Origin: Paenibacillus sp. FSL R7-0273
Lineage (GTDB): Bacteria > Bacillota > Bacilli > Paenibacillales > Paenibacillaceae
Direction: 5' to 3'
Assembly: GCF_000758625.1 (NCBI RefSeq)
Contig: NZ_CP009283.1
Location: forward strand, 704,501 to 768,500
DNA: 64,000 nt
Shown here: one piece after another, positions 17,792-26,151 of the stretch
How the letters are laid out: each line of letters opens with the position of its first letter
How positions within the stretch are numbered: the stretch's first letter is position 1
Position numbers and translations under genes: made by a program
Notes under the pieces: generated by a model
Told to the model about the DNA's origin: nothing
Databases searched by the model: none
What the model saw: the letters and a program-made list of their open reading frames with translations, nothing else

Positions 17792-17880
17792 ATTTTACTC
17801 TAAAGTTAACGAAAGGTTAACAAGAAAGTATTGATGTTAACTAATAGATAACTTATAATCAATGTTAACTATTAGTTAAC
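17792..17880. promoter_or_regulatory. divergent promoters with three XRE operators
   Basis: Three 17-bp sites of form GTTAAC-N5-GTTAAC lie at 17805-17821, 17836-17852 (second half GATAAC) and 17864-17880, with start-to-start spacings of 31 and 28 bp (about three helical turns). The forward promoter is -35 TTGATG (17831-17836), a 17-bp spacer and -10 TATAAT (17854-17859). Site 2 fills its spacer and site 3 covers the expected transcription start. A reverse -10 (TAAAAT, complement of 17792-17797) would serve the XRE gene with site 1 in its spacer. Occupancy would block both promoters. Confidence 0.75.
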
Positions 17881-17904
17881 TCATTCTTGGTGGGAGGTTT
17901 TGAA

Positions 17905-18720
17905 TTGAAAAGGATAGTTTTCTTGTCTGGAGGGATCGGAAGTTGGGCCGCTGGAATGCGTGTAATGCAAAAATACGGTAGTGAAGATATTATCAATTTA
18001 TTTACTGATACTAAAAAGAAGAATGATCAACATCCTCATCGTGGGGAGGATCAAGATCTATATCGGTTTTTGAGTGAAAGCTGGGGTTATATCGGTGGAG
18101 AATTGGAATGGATATCTGTGGGGAAACATATATGGCAAGTTTTTGAAGAAGCAAGATATATGGGAAATACAAGACATGATCCATGTAGCAGAATTTTAAA
18201 GAGAGAGGCTGCAAGAAGTTGGATTGAAAAGAGGTTTTCTCCTGATGAAATTACATTATACCTTGGAATTGATTGGACTGAAGAACACCGTGCAAAAAAG
18301 TGCGTAGATTATTGGAAACCATATAATGTAGAGTTCCCACTGATAGACGAACCTTACTTATCCAAAGGCGATATGTGCGATTGGGTAGAAAGATATGGGG
18401 TTAGAAGACCACGTTTATATGATATGGGGTTTTCTCATAATAATTGTGGAGGATTCTGTGTAAAGGGAGGTCAGGGACATTTTTTCAATCTGCTGAATCA
18501 AATGCCAGAACGATATGCTTATCATGAAGCAAAACAAGAAGAGCTATTTTTAGTTATTGGTAAAAGAGTTCCTTTCATTAGAAAATCAATAGATAAAGAG
18601 ATAAGTTATTTAAGCCTAAGAGAATTCAGAGAGAAAATACAAAAAGATGAAATGAATAACAATCTGAAAACAATAGATTTGAATGACATTGGTGGATGTG
18701 GTTGCTTTAATGATTTATGA
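17905..18720 (+). CDS. PP-loop (PAPS-reductase/DndC-SspD-like) protein, first paralogue
   Basis: 271-aa ATP-pyrophosphatase-fold enzyme with PP-loop SGGIGS at residues 8-13. Further motifs are HDPCSRILKREAA, GIDWTEEHR, FSHNNCGGFCVKGG and a C-terminal CGC. The Cys pattern (single C, CxxxC, CxC) could ligate an iron-sulfur cluster as in DndC. TTG 17905 is used because GGAGG lies 7 bases before it. It is the first gene after the operator region and is separated from the next gene by a 17-bp perfect palindrome. It shares the FSHxNCxGxCVxGG block with the enzyme at 23223 but is otherwise divergent. It may adenylate DNA backbone phosphate or another substrate before sulfur transfer. A phage-type sulfurtransferase role is the alternative. 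Confidence 0.75.
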   Translation: MKRIVFLSGGIGSWAAGMRVMQKYGSEDIINLFTDTKKKNDQHPHRGEDQDLYRFLSESWGYIGGELEWISVGKHIWQVFEEARYMGNTRHDPCSRILKREAARSWIEKRFSPDEITLYLGIDWTEEHRAKKCVDYWKPYNVEFPLIDEPYLSKGDMCDWVERYGVRRPRLYDMGFSHNNCGGFCVKGGQGHFFNLLNQMPERYAYHEAKQEELFLVIGKRVPFIRKSIDKEISYLSLREFREKIQKDEMNNNLKTIDLNDIGGCGCFNDL

Positions 18721-18789
18721 AAGTAAATGATTTCAAAGAATACAGAACATAAGTTCTTTAAGGTTCTGTCCAACTTCAATACAATAGTG

Positions 18790-18828
18790 TATAATTACTC
18801 CTGGAGATAGTTCTCCAGGAGTAATTAT
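18790..18828 (+). promoter_or_regulatory. 17-bp perfect palindrome overlapping a -10 box before the DUF4007 gene
   Basis: The 17-base arms 18791-18807 and 18812-18828 are perfect inverted repeats with a TAGT loop. TATAAT (18790-18795) overlaps the left arm. As RNA this would be a strong hairpin that could end the first PP-loop transcript. As DNA it could be an operator for a promoter feeding the DUF4007 gene. No good -35 and no long T run are seen, so neither role is certain. Confidence 0.6.
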
Positions 18829-18852
18829 TGTAGAAAGGAAGAGCTACATAAT

Positions 18853-19731
18853 ATGGCTTACGCTAGACATCAAAGTTTTTATATAAGAGATAAATGGTTC
18901 AGTAAAGGACTAAAGGCAGTAAAACAAAACAATAGATTTTTCTTTAATGATTATGCATTTGAGACAGTTGGATTAGGGAAGAATATGCTTGAATCTTTGA
19001 AGTATTGGTTATTTGCCTTTGACGTTCTTGAAGAAACGATAGTTGAAGGTCAACGAATACACTCTCTTACAGAGCTAGGTGAGATTTTGTTTCAACATGA
19101 TCGGCTTTTGCAAAAAAATGAATCATTGGCTATACTCCACTATCACTTAGTGAGAAATACAAATGACTACTCTACAGTTTTTGATTGGTATTTTAATCGA
19201 TATAGAGAAACATCTGTCAGTAAGCCAGATTTACTGAGTTCCTTTATAACTTGGGTTAGTCAAAATGAAGTGAAGGAAATATCAGAGAATTCTTTAAAAC
19301 GAGACATAGATTGCTTAATTCAATTTTACACAAAAACACCGGATGAAAATGACCCAGAGGATGGTATGTTTTCCCCGTTTTCAAAATTAACCTTAATGAA
19401 GAGCGAACGCTCAGGTGAGGGTTTCGACACAATCAAGAAAATCACCCCTGAACTTAATGTAATTGAAATAGTACCGCTTTATTACATCCTTCTTAACTCT
19501 GATGCTATTCCAGAAGATAGGCTTATTAGTGTAGATGAGATCGTAAAGGGTGATAACTTGTGGGGGAAGATATTTAATCTATCTCGAAATAAAGTAGTAG
19601 AAGCATTAAATATTCTTACTAACCATGAAAAGTACCCTATTGAGTATGTTAGAACAAATAATTTAGATTACATTAGACTACCAATGATAACGTCAGTTGA
19701 ATATATTAAGAGTGAACTCTTGAAAGGATGA
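18853..19731 (+). CDS. sspB: DUF4007 protein, SspB-like
   Basis: 292 aa. It begins with the DUF4007 hallmark (FYIRDKWFSKGLKAV, then FETVGLGKNMLESLKYW at ~36-52). DUF4007 proteins are encoded in phosphorothioation loci and, as I recall, SspB of SspABCD systems is such a protein with DNA-nicking activity needed for single-strand phosphorothioation. AAAGGAAG precedes ATG. The next gene begins 10 bases downstream. The gene name rests on the domain and on the SspB-SspC-SspD order, not on a database match. I see no obvious classical nuclease motif. Confidence 0.75.
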   Translation: MAYARHQSFYIRDKWFSKGLKAVKQNNRFFFNDYAFETVGLGKNMLESLKYWLFAFDVLEETIVEGQRIHSLTELGEILFQHDRLLQKNESLAILHYHLVRNTNDYSTVFDWYFNRYRETSVSKPDLLSSFITWVSQNEVKEISENSLKRDIDCLIQFYTKTPDENDPEDGMFSPFSKLTLMKSERSGEGFDTIKKITPELNVIEIVPLYYILLNSDAIPEDRLISVDEIVKGDNLWGKIFNLSRNKVVEALNILTNHEKYPIEYVRTNNLDYIRLPMITSVEYIKSELLKG

Positions 19732-19741
19732 CCTATTAGAA

Positions 19742-22700
19742 ATGGCTTTTAAGTCTAGTATTAACATAAAATTCGACCTAGGGAATGCTGAGTTAATAAC
19801 CCGTTACATCCCGACGCCGTCTCATGCTGAGGCAATGAAAGGGATAATTAATGGTTTTACTACTGATACTAATAGTGCTCACATTATTGTTGGTCCATAT
19901 GGTACGGGAAAGTCTCTGTTAGCTAATGTAGTTGGAAGTATCGTTTCGAAAATGGCTAGTGCTTATGAAATTGATTCATTAGCTGGAAAGTTCGAACAAG
20001 TTGATGATCAAATTGCTTCGAAAATAAAAGATATTAGTAAATTGTCAACAACTTATTTGCCAATCTTATTGAGTGGTAATGAAGGAAGATTTAGACACTC
20101 TATTTTATCGGGGATTTTGAAAAAACTTAAAGAAAAAGGGATTGACGTTGTACTGCCGGGATTGTCCACAAAAATTATTAAGTCAGTAATGACGTGGAAT
20201 CGAGAATTTCCTGACACTTATCAAAAATTTTGTGTTCAATTGGAGAAAGATGGAAGAAATTCGGATAATTGGATTGAAGAGATAAAAAAACAAAGTGAAG
20301 TAGAAATGAAATATTTTTCAACGATCTATCCATTTCTTACTGCTGGAGCTACTTTTGATATTGATTATGACTATAGCTTTCTATCACAGATGGAGTATTT
20401 AGCAAATATTCTTAAAGATAATAATCTGGGTGTATTTATCATTTATGATGAATTCGCAAGATTTTTACAAGGATTGAACCCTGCTAAATTTAATGAAGCA
20501 ATGCAAGATATTCAAGATCTTGCTGAATTGGCTAACAGAATGAGTTCCATACACTTGTTACTAATCACTCACAAAAGTCTACGCTATTACTTCAGTTCAA
20601 ATAACGATGATGTAGCAAAAGAATTTCAACGTATTGAGAAGAGATTTAATCAATATTTGGTAAAAAGTGACCAAATTACTTTTTTGCGGATCGCTGAAAT
20701 CATACTAACAGAAAATATCGATAAAAAGCCGTTTATAAGTTCTGTAGAGTTCAATAGTACAAAGGGGATGTTGAGAAAGTATCCTCTTTTTCCAAGTATT
20801 AATCAAACAGAGCGAGATGAACTGGTCGTTCGAGGAATGTTCCCACTTCATCCTGTAGCAATATTTTTACTACCAAACCTGACTCGAGTATTCGGACAGA
20901 ATGAGAGAACACTGTTTACCTTCCTGGAAAGCCAAGAGACTGGTGGCTTACTAAACCATATTAATAAAACTAATGATTATTATTTAGCTCATCAGTTGTT
21001 TGATTTTTTCTTTCCGGACTCTTACGATATTGGAAATGATGATTTTTCTGAACATATTCTTCTCTATAAAAAAGCAGTGGCTCGCCTACCGGAGGGGTTT
21101 TTAAACAAGAAGTCGGCAATGAAATTAGTTAAGATTATTACCCTTTGGAATTTGTGCGCAGTACAAAATGAGCAAAAATTAAATACAGAATTCTTAGAAT
21201 TTGCAACGCAAGTTAGTAAAGGTGAGCTGTTAGAGATTCTAGAAGAATTAAGCAAACATAAGGTCATCCGATTTAACCGAGTGAATGATTATTGGGAATT
21301 ATTTGCAGGTAACTCGGTTGATCTACAAGAAAAGTTAGATCATGAGAAGCAATTGTTAAAAATAGATTCAGAAAAAGAAATAGAAGTGCTTCATACCAAC
21401 CTGGTGAAAAAGTTTTACTTCCCAGAACGATACAACGACGATAAGGGAATGATGCGTTTCTCTGCAGTAAGAATTGTATACGGACGAGATATTATTGAAG
21501 GAAATTGGAATATAGGGAATCAGACGCATGATCTACTCATGTATTATGTATTAGCAAATGACCAAGAAATGTATGAATCATTAGACTTTATCCTACAAGA
21601 TTTAAGCATAGGATCGAATAAAGAGTTATTCTTCCTACATCCTAAACCTGTATCAGAGATCTTTCCTGAGATTTACAATTATATAGGATTGGATTTATTA
21701 AGAAAAAACAAGACTTTACTCTCTGAAGATAAAGGTATTAAAGAAGAGTTAGAGGTACTTATTAATGAGACAAAATATAGACTCTCTCTATATTTATCAA
21801 ATATAGCTTCTTTCAACGAAGAAAAGAATTGGTATATCTCTGGAAAGAAGGTAACTATTACATCTGAATTTGAGCTGGCTGAAATACTCTCAGATAAATG
21901 TTACGAGTTTTACAATTGTACACCTGTAATTTTGAATGACAGCTTTAATAGGAATGTGGTTTCGGGAGTTCAGAGAAATGCAGCAACTCAGTTAATTGAT
22001 AAAATAATCGAGGATCCACGCAGTCCACACTTTGGAGTCACAGGGAACGGACCTGATTATGCTTTATTTGCTGCCATTTTTAAAAATAATGACAGGTTTG
22101 ATGTGAATGTTAATAATTTGGACTATTTAAATATAACGAATGGATCATTTTTCGCGCTTAGGTCAAAGTTAATTGAACTATTGGAAAATAATCCATCGGG
22201 TAATTTTAAAGATATAATTAGGCTGTTTATAGCTCCGCCCTTTGGTATTAGAAAACCGTTGATTCCGATTCTTTTTGTGTCCTTAATTAGGGATCGTTGG
22301 AATGAGTTTATGTTATATCGCAATGATATGTTTGTCCCAGGTATTAATGGTGCCAAATTATTCGAAATTATAGTGGAGACAGGTGCAGAGAACTACCAGT
22401 ACGTTTATGAACACATAAATGATTCTTATGTTGAATTTTTCAATGTTATTGAGGTCTATTTTGTTAATTCACTAGAAACTCGATTAAATAACCAATCTAG
22501 ACTAATATTTATTTGCGGGACTCTATTGAAATGGTTTAGGTCTCTTCCTAGGATTACGCAAACCTCAGTTAATGTGGATGAAAAATTTATGGAATTCAGA
22601 GATCTTATAAAAAGGTCTGAAGTGGATCCTCAACAGTCGATTGCACAGCTATTACGCCAATACCAACACAACCCAGATGGGTTGCTAGCTATTAAACATT

Positions 22701-23218
22701 ATGCGGAGAACTTCACTATATTACTAAAGAAGAAGCTAGCTAATAAAACATTGCAAATTGTGGGAGTTGGTAACTTTGAAGGCTTAGAAGACTGGGTTGA
22801 AATCCAGCGTGCTGAAGGAGCGTATTCAATTAATAAGCTTCCGAGTAAAATCTTCACCGCTCTTTCCAATGAAGAGGAAGAAACTTGGATAGAACATTTT
22901 TCTGAGGGATACGTTGGAGTAAAAGTAGAAGATTGGTCGGATACCACTTACGACTTATTCTTTATACAACTGAGTCACGATTTAGAAGAACTGACCTTGA
23001 CTGAGCGCGAAATCGAAAAAAACAATTTGAATATGGTCGCAATTCAAATAAATAATCATAGGAAGTTAATAAACAAGGTGGATCTGTCTGTTAAATCAGT
23101 AACTGTATACTCAAATTTAGAAAGAATGGTAAATAACGCTGGGAAAAATGTGCCACGGCAAGAACTTGAATACCTTATTTATCAACTGTTTGAAAATTAC
23201 GTAATAAAATCGGAGTGA
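19742..23218 (+). CDS. sspC: large P-loop ATPase, SspC-like
   Basis: 1158 aa. Walker A is GPYGTGKS at residues 51-58, Walker B IIYDEFARFL near residue 235, and a sensor-like LLLITHKS about 45 residues later. The C-terminal two thirds is a long helical region without recognised motifs. Position between DUF4007 and a PP-loop enzyme matches SspC, the ATPase proposed to drive the modification complex. Size and layout also recall BrxC/PglY ATPases of BREX, but no PglZ or BREX methylase lies nearby. It is tightly coupled on both sides (10 and 4 bases). Confidence 0.75.
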   Translation: MAFKSSINIKFDLGNAELITRYIPTPSHAEAMKGIINGFTTDTNSAHIIVGPYGTGKSLLANVVGSIVSKMASAYEIDSLAGKFEQVDDQIASKIKDISKLSTTYLPILLSGNEGRFRHSILSGILKKLKEKGIDVVLPGLSTKIIKSVMTWNREFPDTYQKFCVQLEKDGRNSDNWIEEIKKQSEVEMKYFSTIYPFLTAGATFDIDYDYSFLSQMEYLANILKDNNLGVFIIYDEFARFLQGLNPAKFNEAMQDIQDLAELANRMSSIHLLLITHKSLRYYFSSNNDDVAKEFQRIEKRFNQYLVKSDQITFLRIAEIILTENIDKKPFISSVEFNSTKGMLRKYPLFPSINQTERDELVVRGMFPLHPVAIFLLPNLTRVFGQNERTLFTFLESQETGGLLNHINKTNDYYLAHQLFDFFFPDSYDIGNDDFSEHILLYKKAVARLPEGFLNKKSAMKLVKIITLWNLCAVQNEQKLNTEFLEFATQVSKGELLEILEELSKHKVIRFNRVNDYWELFAGNSVDLQEKLDHEKQLLKIDSEKEIEVLHTNLVKKFYFPERYNDDKGMMRFSAVRIVYGRDIIEGNWNIGNQTHDLLMYYVLANDQEMYESLDFILQDLSIGSNKELFFLHPKPVSEIFPEIYNYIGLDLLRKNKTLLSEDKGIKEELEVLINETKYRLSLYLSNIASFNEEKNWYISGKKVTITSEFELAEILSDKCYEFYNCTPVILNDSFNRNVVSGVQRNAATQLIDKIIEDPRSPHFGVTGNGPDYALFAAIFKNNDRFDVNVNNLDYLNITNGSFFALRSKLIELLENNPSGNFKDIIRLFIAPPFGIRKPLIPILFVSLIRDRWNEFMLYRNDMFVPGINGAKLFEIIVETGAENYQYVYEHINDSYVEFFNVIEVYFVNSLETRLNNQSRLIFICGTLLKWFRSLPRITQTSVNVDEKFMEFRDLIKRSEVDPQQSIAQLLRQYQHNPDGLLAIKHYAENFTILLKKKLANKTLQIVGVGNFEGLEDWVEIQRAEGAYSINKLPSKIFTALSNEEEETWIEHFSEGYVGVKVEDWSDTTYDLFFIQLSHDLEELTLTEREIEKNNLNMVAIQINNHRKLINKVDLSVKSVTVYSNLERMVNNAGKNVPRQELEYLIYQLFENYVIKSE

Positions 23219-23222
23219 TACT

Positions 23223-24101
23223 ATGGACACCCAAGAAAAAAAGATTGTACATGTTGCGATGTTTAGCGGCGGAGCTGGGAGTGCATTTGTCGCAAACCAT
23301 ATGGTACAAACGTATGGCAAAGAAAATTGCATTTTATTTTTCACAAATACTCTGTGGGAAGATGATGATAATTATCGGTTTATGGAGGAAATATCAAACC
23401 ATATAGGCTTAGAAATCACAGAGAGAATTGACGGAAGAACGCCGGAAGAAGTATTTTATGATGAACGTTTTCTTGGTAATGCCCGTTTGGCAAAATGTTC
23501 AGAGGAACTAAAAGTAAGGCAAACTATACTTTTCTTAGAAGATGAACTAAGGAATCAAAAGAACCTAGAGCCAATCCTTTATTTTGGAATTGGTCCCCAT
23601 GAGAGTCACCGTGCAGTTAACCTTAAGGAGTTTTATGAACATTTTCCATTAGATCCTATAGAAACGCGTTTTCCGCTAATTGATTTATTCAGAGAGGATC
23701 TTGATGCAAAAGGAATCATTCGAGACGAATGGGGGATTGAGTTGCCTCGAATGTATAATATTGTAGAACAATTAGCGGAGAAAGAAAATAATGAAAATGC
23801 AAAATTAGCACTGAAATATGGGATAAAGGGGTTCTCCCATGCAAACTGTGCAGGCAGATGCGTACGCGGTGGATTCCAGCATTATGCGCTTCTATATGCT
23901 ATCTGGCCAGAAAGATACCGAGAACAAGAAGAGATGGAGGAGCGTTTTAGAGCCAGTTTTAAGAAGAATGTATCAATTCTTAAAAAGAATGGTGGTTCCT
24001 ATACTATGAAAGAGTTCCGTGAAGTTATGGAAGCGGAAGGGTTTGAAAAGTTCCTATTTAAAGCGGATGCGGATATCCCATGTGTATGTTCGTTCTCTTG
24101 A
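23223..24101 (+). CDS. sspD: PP-loop (PAPS-reductase-like) sulfurtransferase, SspD-like
   Basis: 292 aa. PP-loop SGGAGS is at residues 15-20, followed by FFTNTLWEDDDNYRF (nucleotide-binding Asp cluster), RLAKCSEELKVRQ, GIGPHESHR, FSHANCAGRCVRGG and a C-terminal CVC. Family enzymes adenylate the target and pass sulfur, here presumably onto the DNA backbone at the nick made by SspB. Cysteines in the C...CxxxC...CxC pattern may hold an iron-sulfur cluster. It is the last gene of the modification operon and is followed by a strong terminator. No cysteine desulfurase (SspA) is seen in the window. Confidence 0.78.
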   Translation: MDTQEKKIVHVAMFSGGAGSAFVANHMVQTYGKENCILFFTNTLWEDDDNYRFMEEISNHIGLEITERIDGRTPEEVFYDERFLGNARLAKCSEELKVRQTILFLEDELRNQKNLEPILYFGIGPHESHRAVNLKEFYEHFPLDPIETRFPLIDLFREDLDAKGIIRDEWGIELPRMYNIVEQLAEKENNENAKLALKYGIKGFSHANCAGRCVRGGFQHYALLYAIWPERYREQEEMEERFRASFKKNVSILKKNGGSYTMKEFREVMEAEGFEKFLFKADADIPCVCSFS

Positions 24102-24118
24102 ATTCTCATAAATTTAGA

Positions 24119-24150
24119 AGAAGCCTTCACTAAGGGAGGCTTCTTTTTAT
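24119..24150 (+). terminator. terminator separating modification and restriction operons
   Basis: Stem AGAAGCCT with AGGCTTCT, 10-nt loop, followed by TTTTATTT. It lies 18 bases after the sspD-like stop. The 160 bases beyond are AT-rich and must hold the promoter of the next operon. Confidence 0.85.
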
Positions 24151-24312
24151 TTGGGTATTTTCTTTTAATATTAGAAGATTTAGATGTGAATTTAGGAATT
24201 ATCATACCGATATATAAAATATGGATAATTTTGTTGTGAAATTGAAGGGAAACAATGTAATTTGTCGAAAATAAATATAAGACTATGTGACTAAATAAGG
24301 TGGTAGTGCATA

Positions 24313-26151
24313 ATGACTATTAGTCATTCGGATTGGATAGGGTTTCTTCGGCAGTATGGCCCAATTCCACGTAATGATAACATGTATGATGAAGCAATTC
24401 ACAGAATTATAAAGCGGAAAAATATTAAGCCAATCATCATTGATTCTGTCTATTTAAATGAGCTTATTGAAAATTATAGTTGTCCCAATCCGAAGTCTAT
24501 AATACTCACCGGAACAGCTGGGGATGGGAAGACGTACAACTGCAGAGAAGTTTGGTTAGCCTTAAACGGTTCGCTACAAGTTTGGCAAAATGACGATAAG
24601 GTAAAGGTGTTAGAGCTGCCAAATTCTAAGAAACTTTATGTTATTAAGGATTTAAGTGAGCTAAAAGATGAGGAAAGAGGAATCTTAAATCAGTTTGTTA
24701 ACTCGGTCCTTAATAAAATTGATAGTAATGTTTTTTTAATTGCTGCAAATGATGGACAACTGATTGAAGCCTGGAAACATCTTGACAACAACACACAAAC
24801 TGAATTAGTAAAACAGTGTGTAGAGGATTTATTAGTTAATGAAATAAAGGAAAAAATCGGATTTAATCTAAGGATGTATAATCTAAGCCAAATAAGCGCG
24901 GCGAAACTCTTTCCTCAAATTGTGGATGCTGTACTGCAACATCCTGGATGGAATGATTGTAACCAATGTACTTTGCGGGAAAATGAACAAACGGGCAAAA
25001 CATGTCCTATATTGGAGAATCGTAATCGTCTCGAGGGGATTAGAGACGAACAGCTGATTCAATCGCGTGTTACTGATCTTTTGGAATTATGTGAGTTAAA
25101 CGGTTTGCACCTTCCTATAAGGCAATTACTCCTCTTATTGTCAAATATGCTTCTTGGTCATCCGGAGGCTAAGGATCGACTTATGTCGTGTTCTGATGCG
25201 GCCAAAATAGTTGAAGAAAATAAAACATCACTTGCGAGTATTTACCGAAATATTTTGGGCGAGAATCTCACAGAAAGACGTCGCGAATCTACTGATGTAT
25301 TTGCTGCACTTGGAAAGTTTGGTATTGGTTACGAGACAAGTAATACAATTGATAACATTTTAGTTTTTGGTGAGGACGATCCAGAACTTCGACCGTACTA
25401 CAAGGATCTTGTACTAAACGATACATACTACGGTGCCGACCAGACTTTCCGAGCTAATCAAAAAGAATACTTAGAAGGTGTATCAGATAACGGCGAAAAA
25501 TTTTTAGAGTCTCTTCGATCTCAAAGACAACGATTGTTTTTTGTAATTCCTAGAGAAAAAGAGAATGATCTTAAACTTTGGCATCTTACAACGTTCCAAT
25601 ACGCTGGGGAATTTTTGTCTCATGTTTACAGAGTAGCTAGAGAAGGTAAAGTAGCTACGCAAATAACTTCTAGGATTTCACAAGGGTTAAATCGAATCTT
25701 TACAGGTTTATTAGCAAAGAACAATGATGAATTGATTTTAGCCACGTCTGGAAGTCATTCTCAAGCAAAAGTGAGTAGAATTTTTGAAGAAAGTATTTCG
25801 GTACCAAAAAAACGCGGAGAAAGCATGCAGATTCGAATGAATGCAAATGGTAAGCTCGTAATAGAAGTGAAGTTATCAGCTTCTGTTGCTACGGTTGACC
25901 TACCGCTTCAATTGGTTCGCTATGAGTTTCTTTCTCGGGTTGCTGAGGGTGCGTTACCGGGAAGTTTTTCCAGAGAATGTTATGAAGATATCCTAGGTTT
26001 TAAAAGTAAGCTTCTTAAAAGACTAGAGGAGCGCCGTACAATAGATGAAGAAGAATCGGAAAATGACAGTGATTTGTCCTTTAGGATCATTCGATTAAAT
26101 CCAGACGGCCTAATTGACGACAGAATCGTGGAGGTTAACTTCGATGAATAA
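24313..26151 (+). CDS. P-loop ATPase, SspF/DptF-like
   Basis: 612 aa. Walker A GTAGDGKT is at residues 67-74. A CxxC...C cluster (CNQCTLRENEQTGKTC) near residue 215 may bind zinc. The size, the GDGKT-type Walker A and the position as the first of three genes ending in a giant FtsK-like protein match DptF/SspF of phosphorothioation-dependent restriction modules. Those modules damage DNA lacking the sulfur mark. AAGGTGG lies 9 bases before ATG. Its last 8 bases overlap the next gene. Assignment is by architecture only. Confidence 0.65.
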   Translation: MTISHSDWIGFLRQYGPIPRNDNMYDEAIHRIIKRKNIKPIIIDSVYLNELIENYSCPNPKSIILTGTAGDGKTYNCREVWLALNGSLQVWQNDDKVKVLELPNSKKLYVIKDLSELKDEERGILNQFVNSVLNKIDSNVFLIAANDGQLIEAWKHLDNNTQTELVKQCVEDLLVNEIKEKIGFNLRMYNLSQISAAKLFPQIVDAVLQHPGWNDCNQCTLRENEQTGKTCPILENRNRLEGIRDEQLIQSRVTDLLELCELNGLHLPIRQLLLLLSNMLLGHPEAKDRLMSCSDAAKIVEENKTSLASIYRNILGENLTERRRESTDVFAALGKFGIGYETSNTIDNILVFGEDDPELRPYYKDLVLNDTYYGADQTFRANQKEYLEGVSDNGEKFLESLRSQRQRLFFVIPREKENDLKLWHLTTFQYAGEFLSHVYRVAREGKVATQITSRISQGLNRIFTGLLAKNNDELILATSGSHSQAKVSRIFEESISVPKKRGESMQIRMNANGKLVIEVKLSASVATVDLPLQLVRYEFLSRVAEGALPGSFSRECYEDILGFKSKLLKRLEERRTIDEEESENDSDLSFRIIRLNPDGLIDDRIVEVNFDE

